Shown here: positions 27,410-40,004 of the stretch, piece after piece
Numbering within the stretch: position 1 is the stretch's first letter
Layout: every line of letters begins with the position of its first letter
NCBI RefSeq assembly: GCF_018691265.1
Contig: NW_024881279.1
Location: 6,353,243-6,417,242 of the forward strand
Source of the DNA: Tyto alba
Lineage: Eukaryota; Chordata; Aves; Strigiformes; Tytonidae
Direction: 5' to 3'
Length of the DNA: 64,000 bases
The notes under the pieces: model-generated
What the model was told of the DNA's origin: nothing
What the model saw: only the letters and a program-made list of their open reading frames with translations
The model's database searches: none
Made by a program: the position numbers and the translations under genes

Positions 27410-28348
27410 TCAGAAAGAGCCGCCCCCGTAGCCTCCCCCACCATAGCCTCCTCTGTACGGTCCACTGTTACTGCGGCCCCCCCAGTTGCCGCCCCCTCCT
27501 CCACCTCCTCCGCCGCTCTTCATGGGGCCGTAGGAGGACTGGTGCTGGCTGTAGCTGCCGAACCCGCCGTACCCGTTGCCGTAGTCGCCGCCTCCCCCTC
27601 CGCCGCCGCCTCCGTAGGAGCCGCTGCCATAGGAGCCGTAACCGCCGCCGCCGCCTCCTCCGCCGTAGCCGCCGTAGCTATTGTAACCGCCGCCTCCTTT
27701 GGACAGGCCGTTGTGATCCCGGTTGCCGGATCCGCCGCCGCCCCGACCCCTTCCTCCTCCTCTGCCTCCCCGGGAGGGCCTGGAAGAGCCACCGCCCCCC
27801 CCGCCCGACTGGATGTCCTCCTTGGGCACGGCCTTCTTGACCTCCACGCGATGGCCCTGGATCGGGTGGAACTTGACCACGGCCGCCTTGTCAGCGGCGT
27901 CGTGGTTCTGGAAATAGACGAAGCCGAAGCCGCGTTTCTTCCCGCTCTGTTTGTCGGCGATGATCTCGGCCTTCTCCACGGGGCCGAACTGGCTGAAATG
28001 CTGCACCAGGTCCCCTTCGCCCACATCCCCTTTGAGGCCGCCCACAAAGAGCTTCTTCACCTTAGCGTGGGCCCCCGGTTTGGCCGAGTCCTCCCGGGAC
28101 ACGGCGCGCTTCAGCTCTACCGCGTTCCCGTCCACGGCGTGGGGGGAGGCGGCCATGGCGGCATCGGCCTCCTCCACCGCCGAGTAGGTGACGAAGCCGA
28201 AGCAGCGGGAGCGCTTGGTCTGCGGGTTAAGCACGACCACGCAGTCGGTGAGGGTACCGTAGGCCGCGAAGTGCTCCCGCAGTCCCGCCTCCGTGGTCTG
28301 CACGTTCAGGCCGCCGATGAACAGCTTGCATAGCTGCGAGTTCTCCAT
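27410..28348 (-). CDS. HNRNPA0: HNRNPA0, heterogeneous nuclear ribonucleoprotein A0 (intronless)
   Basis: This is a nuclear RNA-binding protein of the hnRNP A/B family, known to bind AU-rich elements in inflammatory mRNAs and to act in RNA processing. The 312-residue open frame matches the family along its whole length. RRM1 has RNP2 LFIGGL (9-14) and RNP1 RCFGFVTY (48-55). RRM2 has RNP2 LFVGGL (100-105) and RNP1 KRGFGFVYF (138-146). From about residue 184 follows a Gly/Tyr/Ser/Arg-rich low-complexity tail ending [13 protein letters not shown]. Ser84 in VSRED corresponds to the known MK2 phosphorylation site. It is slightly longer than the 305-residue human protein because of glycine-run differences. 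The single-exon structure is normal for this gene and does not indicate a pseudogene. The start ATG at 28348 has a good context (GCAGCATGG) and precedes the conserved [10 protein letters not shown]. Confidence 0.98.
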   Translation of the reverse strand: MENSQLCKLFIGGLNVQTTEAGLREHFAAYGTLTDCVVVLNPQTKRSRCFGFVTYSAVEEADAAMAASPHAVDGNAVELKRAVSREDSAKPGAHAKVKKLFVGGLKGDVGEGDLVQHFSQFGPVEKAEIIADKQSGKKRGFGFVYFQNHDAADKAAVVKFHPIQGHRVEVKKAVPKEDIQSGGGGGGSSRPSRGGRGGGRGRGGGGSGNRDHNGLSKGGGGYNSYGGYGGGGGGGGYGSYGSGSYGGGGGGGGGDYGNGYGGFGSYSQHQSSYGPMKSGGGGGGGGGNWGGRSNSGPYRGGYGGGGYGGGSF

Positions 28349-28645
28349 GCTGCCGCCGGTGCCGGGGCTGCGCCTAGGCCTGGCGCCGAGACTCCTCCTC
28401 CTGTTGGGGGGCAGCTCTGAAGGTTTTTTCCCCCCCTTCTCCGTCTTGCCGCTTCTTCCCCCCTCGCTTGCTGCGAACAGCGCGACCTCACGGCTGCGGC
28501 AGCCGCCGGCGATGGCTCCCTCGGCCTGGCCAAACGCCTTCGCTTCGCCTCACCTGACCAGCAGAAGAGACGGGGCGTCCCGGCTGCCGCCGCTCCCTCA
28601 GAAAGGGGGGTGGGGGGGGGGTGGGGGGAAAACACAGGCACGCAC

Positions 28646-28656
28646 AAAATGGCGGC
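28646..28656 (+). promoter_or_regulatory. YY1-type site AAAATGGCGGC
   Basis: A perfect YY1-like core on the plus strand within the HNRNPA0 promoter island, about 300 bases from the start codon. YY1 sites of this form commonly sit close to transcription starts of housekeeping genes. Confidence 0.6.
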
Positions 28657-28760
28657 CGCGACTTCTCAAGACTCGGCCGGCGACTGGTGCCCACACAAAG
28701 GGGACGCCGGGAGCTCCGCCCGCCCGCCCGCCGCCGCGCCCGCCCCCCGCGCAGGATCGG

Positions 28761-28765
28761 CCAAT
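28761..28765 (+). promoter_or_regulatory. CCAAT box (NF-Y type), proximal
   Basis: The sequence GGCCAATGAG contains the NF-Y core. It is the nearest of three CCAAT boxes in this promoter and sits about 40 bases from a GC box at 28805-28814. Confidence 0.6.
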
Positions 28766-28804
28766 GAGAGCGCGCCGCTGGAGCCGCCTGCGACTCACCT
28801 TGAC

Positions 28805-28814
28805 GGGGCGGGGC
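28805..28814 (+). promoter_or_regulatory. GC box (Sp1/KLF type)
   Basis: A perfect GGGGCGGGGC lies between the first and second CCAAT boxes of the HNRNPA0 promoter. Confidence 0.6.
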
Positions 28815-28936
28815 TCCGGCCTCGATCGACGAACGCGACGACTAATCGGAGGGCGCGACCTCCGCCGCGCGTCGGCAGCCAGCCCCGGAGAGGGGGGTAA
28901 GGGAGGGAGCTCGCCGGTGACAGACGCGGCGGGCAG

Positions 28937-28941
28937 CCAAT
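28937..28941 (+). promoter_or_regulatory. CCAAT box, middle
   Basis: AGCCAATAGG matches the extended NF-Y consensus and has the same orientation as the other two boxes. Confidence 0.55.
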
Positions 28942-29056
28942 AGGTTCGCGCTGTAGCGGCCGGCGGCGCGGGGCATCTGAGGCGCGCGCCGAGAGAAAGG
29001 GGTGGGGCAAGAGACCGGCCCGGGCTGCGCCGATGCGTCCAGCCCGGCGGCGCGAG

Positions 29057-29061
29057 CCAAT
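29057..29061 (+). promoter_or_regulatory. CCAAT box, distal
   Basis: AGCCAATGGG matches the extended NF-Y consensus. It lies about 120 bases beyond the middle box. Confidence 0.5.
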
Positions 29062-29627
29062 GGGCCGCTGCCGCCCCGGCCGCGCGCTTTCTCCCCGGCA
29101 GCCCCGCCCCGCGGCCCCGCGGGCCGCTCGCGCGGGAGCGTTTGAACCGCGGACCGTTACGCGCGCGCGCCCCTCGGCCCGTCCCTCACCCTCACCCGGG
29201 CGGGACCTGCGGGCTGCGTTCCCTTCGCTGCCTTTGCCGGCTCCAGCCTCGCACCTCCGTTTCCCTCGGCTCTAAGGCAACACGGCCAGTGTATTCTTGA
29301 GGGGCAGCGACTCCCCTCCTCTTCAGGCGTTTTAAGCGTTCCGTATTGTCCAGTTCCTTCCTGCTCCCTCTCAGCATTCCTTGGCTCTTCCCTCATTTGT
29401 GCCCGTTTTCCCCTTTCCAACACACTCTCTGCTACCCAATCTGGCCTCCCTGGCAGCTTCTTGCTTTTTCTGCTACGGTTTCCTCCCACGTTTTCCAATC
29501 CTCTTTCCAACCTTATCACTGCCTCCTCACTCTTAACGCTGAAAAAGAGGTCTTTCCTCAGAAATAATGAAGAGTTGTTCAAGGGTGTACAAACCCTGTG
29601 AAATGACTAATAGTGAGATGTATTTAC

Positions 29628-29648
29628 TTTTTTTTTTTTTTTTTTTTT
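29628..29648. repeat. Poly(T) tract
   Basis: A T run of about 21 bases, roughly 350 bases beyond the HNRNPA0 CpG island. Confidence 0.9.
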
Positions 29649-29884
29649 ACTTCAGTAGTACCTTAAACATTGCCAGCTTGAAGACTGCAGCACTGTTTTC
29701 AACACACTGAATTTTTCTTCAGAAACAGGATTTTGGGGCGTCTTACACACTGGGGTTTGTGTTGGAAATTAGGAGCTAAGAACGATTTTTGTGGTGAAAT
29801 TTTCTCTCCTTGATGGTGAAAAGGTCAGCTCACAACTCATTAGGCACATTAGCACCTGCACCACATAGTTTATGAAACTCATGT

Positions 29885-30020
29885 TAACTTAGTCCTCACA
29901 GATAACTGTCTAATCTGTTTCTAAAACCTTCAGTGAAGGCAATTTCACAACCTCTTCAGGTAGCTGCTTTATTTGTTCGTATTTCCACAATGAGTTAAAA
30001 ATTTCCATTTAGACATAGAG
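29885..30020 (-). mobile_element. Ancient CR1-like fragment (weak)
   Basis: The order of phrases TCTAAAACCTTCAGTGAAGG, then CACAACCTCTTCAGGTAGC, resembles the CR1 3' region in reverse orientation (normally TCCAGGGATGG, then ACAACCTCCCTGGGCAACC). It is highly diverged, with boundaries approximate. Confidence 0.4.
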
Positions 30021-33000
30021 ACAATCTTTGAAAAAGTAACCACATAGTCAAATATATTAAAGTGAGCATAAACCTCAAGAACTCATGAAGTGTTGAAGCA
30101 CCCATATAGAGTACTCAACCTGCTCTCCCTCTTTGTTAAGTAAATGCATATGCTAATATACTGTGGGTTCTACTCAGATGAAAAGACTTCCTCTTCTATT
30201 TGGACACCTCCTCCTATTTGCTCTCTTCCTTGTTTTCTGTTTCATTGCTTTTTCAGGTGCTAGATCCTGAGAAGCACACCTGTCTTATCTATGATGGTAA
30301 TTCCATAGATGTTTTCCAAAATTTTTCAGGACACTGTTCATTATGGAAGGATCATATTACCTCGACCAGTTAGCACAGGTTGAGAATATTTCTGACCAGT
30401 GCAGTATTTGTCAGACACTTAAGATCTGCACCTCCAAAGCAAGAGCTTGACCAGCAAAAATCTTCCTTGAAGTCCCCTATGTAATATCTGGTTTATATCC
30501 TAGTGCTTGGCTTTCAAATGCCTATCTGTGCTATTTTATTCTCCATACCATCCAAGAACATTGGCACCAAACTTCACAGTTATAAATCACCTTACGCTCC
30601 TGAGTCACAGATGGTAAATCCAGATTAGTGTAAATCAGAGTGTTGGTGCACTGAGTTAATAAAAAGTGACTATCAGACCACCTGGTTTCCAGCAAGATCA
30701 TATCCTGGGTCACCCGTCAGACATATTACTGGCCCCTTGCTCAGGGAGAAGAGCATAAATCCTCTCTACAACACTAATCCTGGGAGACTTTGTAAAGGTG
30801 TGGACTGAATATTCTGACCCTCCTGACGCTGTGGTTACAGTGTTGTATCAGGCACCGTGTCAGGATGTAGTTCCACAGTTGCCTAAAGCGATCTGTGCTG
30901 GGATTGCTGCGCTCCAGCCCTCCAGCCATGGGAGCCTGCCTTCTCCCAAGTGCTAGCCCTGATGCTTGTGCAAACACACAGTGATCCACTTAAGAGAACT
31001 GAGAGAGCCAAAAACAATTTTATCATGAAAAAGGGCTTAGTTTTTACCTGTCTCAGCTTTCTGAAACAGTTTATTTCATGATCCCATGAGTGCTGGTGCT
31101 GGCAGGGGGGAGGAAGCAGAACTGCAACATCCCCCTGATTTAGATGAACTGCTGTGGAAATGCACCCTTGGAGACTCGCAGACACAAGCGTAAGATTGAC
31201 TGTGCTGGAAGGCTAGTTAACAATAGTCCCAGAGCAGCTGAATTCTTCAGCACAAAGATTCTTCTTTATTCCTTTTCAGATGGTGTCAACTCCAGAAATT
31301 AACACTGCTAGTAAAGTTTCTAGCCTCATTTCTATCAGCGGGCCAAGTTTTCATGCTTCAGTCTCAAAGACTATGATTAGTATTAACCCATAGGATTAAT
31401 ACTTGCAATATAGTAATCTGATTTTTCTTAAATTGGATTTTTTTTCTGTTATAGCCAAGTCTGTTAAGAGTAACTTATTAATATGACAGGGATATTAAAT
31501 GTCTGTGTTTGACAACAGCTTACAGAGAAAGATGTCGTGCTTAGATCCATTTATCTCAATTCGTGAACAGACGCAATCATTTTATCTAGTTTTAAAAAAG
31601 AGAATATGCCCATAGTGTCACTGAAATATTTGTGGTTTTAAAATAAAAAAACATATCCTACTCTTAAAAAAAAAAAAAAGAAAAAGCAAAAAAGCTTCTA
31701 CCCAGAGGCCGTCTGCAAGCTCCACACAATTACAGGAAATACAAAAATATATTTTGCCTACCACTTATTGTAAAAAATGTGTGGCCCTTCCCAAGATAAA
31801 CTAATATCTGTTTCATGTAGAAAATAACCCACGAGAGTTTTATAGACCCTTAATAACTTACAGCAAAAAAGAAGAAAAATTAAGAGGAGCTAATTACGGC
31901 TTCAATGGATAACAAAGAAAAAAGAATGCTTGCTCACAGCTCACTTTCTCTCCCTGAAATCGAGACAGACAAGTAGGCCAAGGAAGAGATCAAAGAAAGA
32001 AGTCACTACTTCCTTCAGCAGGAGGAGATGAGGATCTTTAAGACATGAGCAAATCACCAGGCAAAATCAGTCACTGACACAACTGAAATACAGCCCAGCT
32101 GCTTCCACTTCATTTGCACTTTTGAGTGGCTGATTAATGAAAGGAAAACACCTTTGAAATATATATACACCCATCTATTGCCAATAGAAAGGTTTCCTCT
32201 GATGCTACAGGAAGACCAAACTCCACTTGACCTGGTCCTTTCCCAGCTGCCATGTAAGTGACCTCACGTGGTTCATGTGTTCGCCCCCATGTGTCACGCT
32301 CTCAGAGCTCAGTCCCACTCTGCCAGGGCCCAGCACACTGCAAAAGTACGTGTGCCCTGACGCATCCCACCAGGCTCCGGGGACACGGCCTTTCCTGGAC
32401 ACCTAAACATCGGTTTCTCCTGCTCATCCCACACACGTTCAAACCTCCAGGGTCATCACTGCAGAGACTCTAACCACACGTCTCCAATTCCTGTCGGATT
32501 CATGACTGGTGAGGGGTCCAGTCACAGATCAGCACACCAGGTTACTTGCTGTACACATTTCTATGACCTCTGTGCCTTTACATGCTCCTGAAATGTGCCT
32601 TTTCCCTATACCTATGTGAGCTGCAGCGAAGGGGAGATACAGAGGTACCACAGCAGTGTGAGCGCAGAACCAAAGAACAAGTCTGATGCTGTGCATGTGA
32701 GATGTGACAAGTCTGCTAAAACCGACAACACTCCTACGGCCACAGCACTTTCTCCACCATATTTTTAAACTGCATTTATCTATATAAAAGTAAATGCATA
32801 TGTTCCTATGTATTTAAAAGTTCTTAGGCAAACACCATTAAAAAGAAACACATACTTTTTCCCTCTTGACAAGGCAGTCACTGCATGACAGTGTTTCAAT
32901 TCTGATAGCAACCTATAGAACAAAAATTCATTGTACAAGCAGTTTAAGTTTCTAACACAGGTAAAAGCTCCACCTGTATCATCACCTTAAGAAAATGTGT

Positions 33001-33561
33001 TCTCAAACCAGAGGCACTGGCCAAGAAATGCATTGTGGTAAATGTCTCATGGGATATTTTAGTTAGTGTTGGAATATTAGAAGGAAAGAAAATAACGTAT
33101 AAAACATTCCAATTATTCCAGTAGAAAGCATACTACCTAGAGCCCACAGGAGGGCATCACTGCTTAACAGATCATAAAACACGAATCTGAACAGTCCCTT
33201 TCCAGCACTAGGCTTCCTACGTTACCATATATTCTTAGTAAAAGCTGATACAAAATAAATTATTAAGATGATCTTTATACCAATTTTTGTCACTGAAGAA
33301 ACATAATTCTCTCATGCTGTTTAATAGGGCCAAACTTCTAATACAGAAAAGGAATACTGAAGTTTTGGAAAAGAGCATCAGGGCATTCTTATAATTTATA
33401 AATATTTTTATCATCTAAACTCTCATATAAACACAAAGTCATATCCTTTTAATTTGTTTCAACCTCTTTAATATAGATTATATCGATGTGGTTGGTTTCT
33501 ATAGTCAACAGGTGCTGATTTATTTTTTTAAAACAATTTAAGCGTAGCTTCTATAGGTACA

Positions 33562-35328
33562 TATGTGATTAAAGAAAGACTACAGAAAATGTGGGCACCC
33601 CTTCAGAAGGAAATGGGAGACTTGGTCACCCAGGATATGGAGAAGGCTGAGGCATTCAATAACGTTTTTGCCTCAGTCTTCACCAGCAAGGGCTCCAGCC
33701 ACACTGCCCAAGATGCAGAAGGCAAAGGCCCAGACTGGGAGAATGAAGAACTGCTCACGGTAGGAGAAGATCAGGTTCAAGACCATCTAAGGAACCTGAT
33801 GGTGCACAAGTCCATGGGGCCTGCTGAGATTCATCCACAGGTCCTGAGGGAACTGGCAGATGAAGTGGCTAAGCCACTATCCATCATATTTGAGAAGCCA
33901 TAGCAGTCTGGTGAAGTTCCCACTCACTGGAAAGGGGGAAGCACAATCCCCATTTTAAAAAAGGGAAAAAAAGAAGACCCGGGGAACTACAGGCCAGTCA
34001 GTCTCACCTCTGTGGTCAGCAAGATCATGGAGCAGATTCTCCTGGAAACTATGCTATGGCACATAGAAAATAAAGAGGTGATTGGTGACAGCCAACATGG
34101 CTTCACTAAGGGAAAATAATGCCCGATTAAATTGGTGGCCTTCTACAACAGGGTTACAGGTGGATAAGGGAAGAGCAACCGATGTCATCCATCTGGACTT
34201 GTGCAAAGATTTGACACTGTCCCGCATGACATCCTTGTCTCTAAACTGGAGAGGAATGGATTTGATGGATGGACAACTGGGTGGATAAGGAACTGGCTGG
34301 ATGGTCACACTCAAAGAGTTGCGGTCAACGGCTCAATGTCCAAGTGGAGAGCGGTGACGAGTGGCGTTCCTCAGGGGTCGGTGCTGGGCCCGGCGCTGTT
34401 TAACATCTTTGTTGGCAACATGGACAGTGGGATCGATGCACCCTCAGCAAGTTCCCCAACGACCCCGAGCTGTGTGGTGCGGTGACACGCTGGAGGGCAG
34501 GGATGCCATCCAGAGGGACCTGGACAGGCTGGAGAGGTGGGACTGTGCAAACCTCATGGGAGTTCAACAAGGCCAAGTGCAAGGGCCTGCCCATGGGTTG
34601 GGGCAATCCCAAGCACAAATCCAGGCTGGGTGAGGAGTGGATGGAGAGCAGCCCTGCGGAGAAGGACTTGGGGGTGTTAGTGGATGGAAAACTGAATATG
34701 GACCAGCAACATGTGCTTGCAGCCCAGAACCCACCCGTGTCCTGGGCTGCACCCAGAGCAGGGGGGGCAGCAGGGCCAGGGAGGGGATTCCCCCCCTCTG
34801 CTCCGCTCTGGGGAGACCCCCCTGCAGTGCTGGGGCCAGCTCGGGGGCCCCCAACAGCAGAAGGACACGGAGCTGCTCGAGCGGGGCCAGAGGAGGCCAC
34901 GAAGATGCTGGGGGGGCTGGAGCAGCTCCCCTGGGAGGCCGGGCTGAGAGAGTTGGGGGGGTTCAGCCTGGAGAAGAGAAGGCTCTGGGGAGACCTTAGG
35001 GAGGCTTCCAGTGCTTAAAGGGAGGACAGGGAAGGTGGGGAGGGACTCTTGGTCAGGGGGGTAGGGATAGGACAAGGGGTGACAGTTTTAAATTGAAAGA
35101 GGTCAGATTTAGATTAGATATAAAGAAGAAATTTTTCCCTGTGCAGGCGGTGAGACTCTGGCCCAGGGTGCCCAGAGCAGCTGTGGCTGCCCCCTCCCTG
35201 GAAGGGTTCAAGGCCAGGTTGGACGGGGCTGGGAGCACCCTGGGCTGGGGGAAGGGGGCCCTGCCCGGGGCAGGGTGTGGGACTGGGTGATCTTTAAGGT
35301 CCTTTCCAACCCAAACCATTCTATGAAT
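33562..35328 (+). mobile_element. CR1 LINE, plus strand, most of the RT region and 3' end, broken
   Basis: About 1.77 kb of a CR1 element. The 5' part encodes CR1 polyprotein residues just before the RT (for example [20 protein letters not shown]), stopped by TAG at 33901. Further fragments in shifted frames cover the RT core, including [16 protein letters not shown] near 34.36-34.41 kb, and the thumb region ([21 protein letters not shown] residues near 34.65-34.69 kb). The catalytic FADD box reads FPND in the matching frame, and several stops and frameshifts separate the pieces. The 3' end has the CR1 tail TCTTTAAGGTCCTTTCCAAC followed by an ATTCTATGA octamer at about 35320. The N-terminal endonuclease is missing. 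It cannot be mobile. Confidence 0.95.
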
Positions 35329-37200
35329 CAACTGGATTTTTTATGAGTTTAAGTATGTTTTGTTTGTATAGTGTAATCCTCTAGATTTAGGTGTGGTTTT
35401 ACCTTTCAGCAGACAGAAAGCATTTTGAAATCTGCAAAATTCCTTCATGCAGACTATTTGCTGAATAAGTTCTGCATTGACATATGCTCCTTGAAGACTG
35501 TAACAACATCATCCTATCTATAGACAGATTTCATCCTGATTTTTCTAAATGTATAGGTGGAAACAGTTGGGAATAGAGGGGATTCAAACATAATTTTCCA
35601 GATCACTGAGATCCACACACATTCACACAAGGATTTTTAATCTAATAATTTCAAAGAGATATTATTGGGCTTTTAGAAGCCTCACCCTTACGCAAATCAA
35701 CACGTCAAGAGGAGAGCAATTTTGCAGTTCATAGGAAGACATTTTTGCTAAAGCATGCAGCAGCACCACGGACTACCCCATCTGGCCACTTGCTTTAGCT
35801 ATGAGTATGAAGAACTTAAAAAGAGATACAACTGTCCTTGAGAGAGCTCTTGCTTTATTGGCAAAAGATTTATCTTTCACTCTGTTCTGCCGTTTGTACT
35901 TTAATCCACACAAACATCAAATCTGTGATCTTACTTTTGAAACTATCGTGAATTAGCACTGCCTGGGAGAGAGTTTTCATTGAAAAAGATTGATTAAAAT
36001 GCACTGAGAGGAAACTAGATAGTCTTTTGCCTACCTGAAGTCTGAACATGACACTCTTCAGGATAAAAATATCTACCCTCTGCAAATTCAGATGGGGGAA
36101 TAAAACACTACCCCTCTCTTTTATTTGCTTAATGCAAAATAAGATATTCTACAGATAAAAACGTAACTGCAGAATAACCCACAGGAGCTATTCCTTCAGT
36201 AAGTAGTATCAAAAGTTCATCTTACTGAACAAAATCTTCCCTGAGCCCCTTGTAAGGGGAGTGTGCTGAAAGAGAGAAATACACCTTTGTGAAGGGTGAA
36301 GTGGAAAGTCATCAGAGAATTTAATTTGCATCCTTTTCTTTGGACTTACATTACCACTTTTTCCTTAAATCCTGCCCTCCCTCCTCTTCCCTCTGAAGCT
36401 CAGTTTCTCTTTTCCTCTTTCATCTTTTCACTCTTCTGTCATAATTGATAATTTCCTTTCTTCTCTTTCCTAAAAGTTTATATAAGAGCTGGTCATAATT
36501 TGGAGTGATGGGATGAAAGTAAGACAGCAAAATACAGTCTGAAAAGTCAAGGTTCTCGTCAAGGATCAAAGAACCTAGCAATGCTGTGACAGATGTGAGA
36601 GGGTAGATCTTTCACTATATCTTAGTTCGAGACAGACCAGGATCATAAGTTTTGCCAAAGGAAGACCTGGAGCTAGCAGCAGTCTCAGCCTGCTCTGATC
36701 TTTTTCACCTGCAAATCTTTCTTTATGTATTTTCCAGTTAAAATCTACTTGCTTTTTTTCCCTTAGCTATTCCTAGGCACCATCTATTTCTCATTCCACA
36801 GAACCTCTGTAGGGTGTTTTTTTGTGGTGCTTTAGCATAACTGACGTTTAGCTTTGCCTGAAAACAGCAGGAGGAGTTATGCTATGAAGTTCAGTATATA
36901 CCTGCCTGAAATTAGCTGTGGGACATCCATGATATTCAAGAAATTTTAAAATGAGGTGGTGTATAAAAGTGAGGCTTTCTAGACACAAAATAGCAATATA
37001 AAATTCATATTTTTAATTCAGAAAAATCAAAACTGCTATTACAGTTTGAAACATGCAGGAAAATTTAATCAGATTAATAGAAAAAATCTTTTGATTATTT
37101 AAATATTTCTTAATTAACAAAGGACAGTGAAAGATGTCATGGCACAAGAACAGCAGGGTTTGTTGCACACAGTGTTGTTATAAAAAGACTATAGAATGGA

Positions 37201-37218
37201 GGGGGGGGGGGGGGGGGG
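37201..37218. repeat. Poly(G) tract, G18
   Basis: Eighteen consecutive G bases in AT-rich surroundings. Long pure G runs are uncommon and can form G-quadruplexes. The apparent length may also be affected by assembly error. Confidence 0.95.
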
Positions 37219-40004
37219 AAGAGATATAAATTATCATATTCCCCCAAAATCTGTGAGCTATTGAAATAATTCATTATTTGGCAGAGATCACTCATGGAAA
37301 ACATCAGCTGGAGAAGTTCTAGAAAACTACAAAGGACTGAATCAGGATTTGGAAAGTGGAAACTATTATAAAATATGAAATAATGCTGTGACACATATCT
37401 TAGCTCTTTTTCAGTAAGGAAAGTAACTTGGCAGACCCAAAATATAAAGATGCTAACCTTCCAGTCTGAGAGTGTATCAATCTCCATCTCAATTGTGTGC
37501 CAACTGAATAAGGTCCAGAAATTAGCTGAAAGTTCATGGCATGATATAATTTTAAAGATGAATATGCTATTATAAACTCATTTAAAGTTAAAGCAGGTTT
37601 TAAAACAGTTGACTTTTCATTCTAGGCATGACCTAGTTGAGAGGTACAGACCAGAATGTAGCATCAAGGATATCGCAAAGCTGTTCTCTAGAGCTATGCA
37701 ATCCAGTGGAGTGAAAACTAAACTCCAGGTAGTGAACCCGAGTGATTTTTGTGGTAATTTTTTCCAATTAGGAAAAAAATTCTGAATCATGGAACAGTGC
37801 TCCAACTTAAACAAAGATTGATGTATATGTGTATCTGCATGATCTTTGGAGAAAAAATTACAGTGCATACTTAGTTCGTGTTTAGATGTTGCTAATTTGG
37901 TCAAATAATAACCTATTTGCTGCAGATACCTTATTAGGGTGCTGATCACTCCATGAAACAGGAAAATGCAAAGAAAAAACTGTGTTTGTCCTCCATCATA
38001 ACATGTCATCTTACTTTACTGACATTAACCGGCACATCTAACACTAATGTAAGAGATTTCCAATTATTGTTGCTTATTTCTCTGTGCCTCTTTGAAGTGC
38101 TATAAAGAATAATATTTATTAGGAATAAATATTCCAGATCTTTCAGATTTGTTACATGTCACTGAACCAGCTCTTAGCCAAAGTGCTTTTAAAGAACTAT
38201 CACCTAGGAAGCTGAGAAACGATATGTATACATCTCTACTAAATCTTGCTTTCTGAAGAAGGCAGCTGCACCAGGTAGGAACAAGGACAGCTACATGGAA
38301 GAAACAACTAAGCAACCTAAGCAAAAGCAAAAACTTAGAGTGGTCAGCCATCAGCAAAGCTTCCTGCTGGGCAAGGAATCATGTAAATGCCAAAGCAAAA
38401 GATGAGCTTGTATGTTAGAGATTTTTTGACCACCAGGCTCTTGCCAACACAACAGACATTATTACAGACTTAAAGTTTGAAAAAATCTTTACCACCTAAT
38501 CACTGAGCCTGGTTTTCCACATTGCCTGTGGTCTGTATGCCATAGCCTGGGAGCGAGAGTAATAGCATGCCTGCACGGTAATCAGATGAGACTGCACTCA
38601 TAGACACGGACCCTGTTGAGCTGTGAGCTGGCTGACAGCGCCCTGAGCTCTGTGCTTGTAATGGTTAATTGCTACCTGGTTTAAAATTAGCTTGGGAACA
38701 TCTACACAAGCTGAGGTCATGCCCCCAGCTGCTCTATAACCTGATGCTTGGAAAAGATGTTCCATCAGATTTCAACATGAATATCATACCTGGGAAGCTC
38801 TTAGGAACAGGCTTTTATTGGAATGATTGCGATGAGGTGATAATCAGTATAATGATTGGCATTCAATATAGTGAGAATCAGTACACTGATTGTTTTGAGA
38901 TTTCCTGTTCATTTGCTTGTTTTGCAAACTGAGACAGAAATCCCTAATAAAACTCTTTAAAAATCACATCAAAACTCCTACCATTTCCTACAGTACAGAG
39001 TCATCTTTGAACTGCTGAAATCCCACAAAGGCAGAGTTACAAAATTTACATTTGACAATTGGCAAGCCAATTACAGTCTTATCTGCAATGTGTTTTAACT
39101 TTTTGTGATCAGGTTACATACAAAGTTTGCTACTCACTACAGTTGCAGCCCTGCCTTCCAGTTAGTTATCAGTGTCTACCAATAAAGGATATTTTCTCAT
39201 CACTTAATATCAAGCAATTTAAAAATAATGTGATCATTTATATATAGTAAGTACAATTCTGCTATCCATTAACCTTTTTTGCAAACAGACGCTATAGCAT
39301 TTGGCTGAAAACAATATACCTTGATCCCTTCCTACACAGCTATAGACTCCACTTAGCACACATACCTTTGACGTCAGGCATAAACAGACCAAGAGCAGCT
39401 ACACCCATAAGCCTCTGATGGCACATGTGGTCTAATTCACAACAGGTTACAACAAAATTAAATCCAGCAGATTGATATGACTGTAAAACTGAGGGGATTG
39501 CACATTAAACACTTTAGTCTTTCCACAGGTGGAGGACTGCATACAGTGTTATATCGGAAAGAGAGGTCTGTGTAATTAAGCAACCTGACCTTTGTTTGAA
39601 ATTCATAAATAGGATCAGAACATACTTTAATTTTCTGAGTTATTTCCTTTATAAACAGAAAATGCATTTTTATGGTCTGTTGTGATGCATATCTAGCACA
39701 TTTCATTTTTAGGTCCTGATTCACTTCTTGGATTACACTACAACCAGAAGCAGAACTTCTAAAGTACTTTGGAAAAGCTTTGTTTTTATATTTTTGACAT
39801 AATCAAAACCAGCAAGTCCTATAAATATTTTAGAAAAGTATAGTCACATTGCTTAATGGTAGCAATTTCAGAATTCACAGATGTCTTAGAATAAAAAACA
39901 ATTACCTAAATTTAAGTGAAGGACATTTTGGGGAAAAGTGTTAAGGAAGTCTTTCTAACAGTAAATTAGTTACTTAAATACATAATCTAGGATTACCACG
40001 GATG

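Larger units (their letters stand above)
27410..29280. promoter_or_regulatory. HNRNPA0: CpG island covering HNRNPA0 CDS and promoter
   Basis: Very high G+C and CpG density runs from the coding region through the 5' flank and drops abruptly near 29280. The section above 28348 is the 5' UTR and core promoter. It carries CCAAT boxes at 28761-28765, 28937-28941 and 29057-29061, a GC box GGGGCGGGGC at 28805-28814, and a YY1-type AAAATGGCGGC at 28646-28656. No TATA box is apparent. The exact transcription start is not determinable; 28.5-28.7 kb is likely. Confidence 0.85.
29281..33561. other. Intergenic spacer upstream of HNRNPA0
   Basis: This is AT-rich sequence after the abrupt end of the CpG island. 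It contains a T tract (29628-29648) and a faint old CR1-like stretch near 29.9-30.0 kb. I see no coding exon. Confidence 0.65.

Noticed and set aside
27542..28333. 263-codon open frame on the plus strand antisense to HNRNPA0
   Set aside because: It is the complement of a GC-rich coding region with glycine codons and few possible stops; its Ala/Val/Gly-rich translation matches nothing and is fully explained by the real gene on the other strand.
34400..35018. Overlapping frames of 120-178 codons on both strands near 34.4-35.1 kb
   Set aside because: They are pieces or complements of the broken CR1 reverse transcriptase and its GC-rich 3' part, not separate genes.
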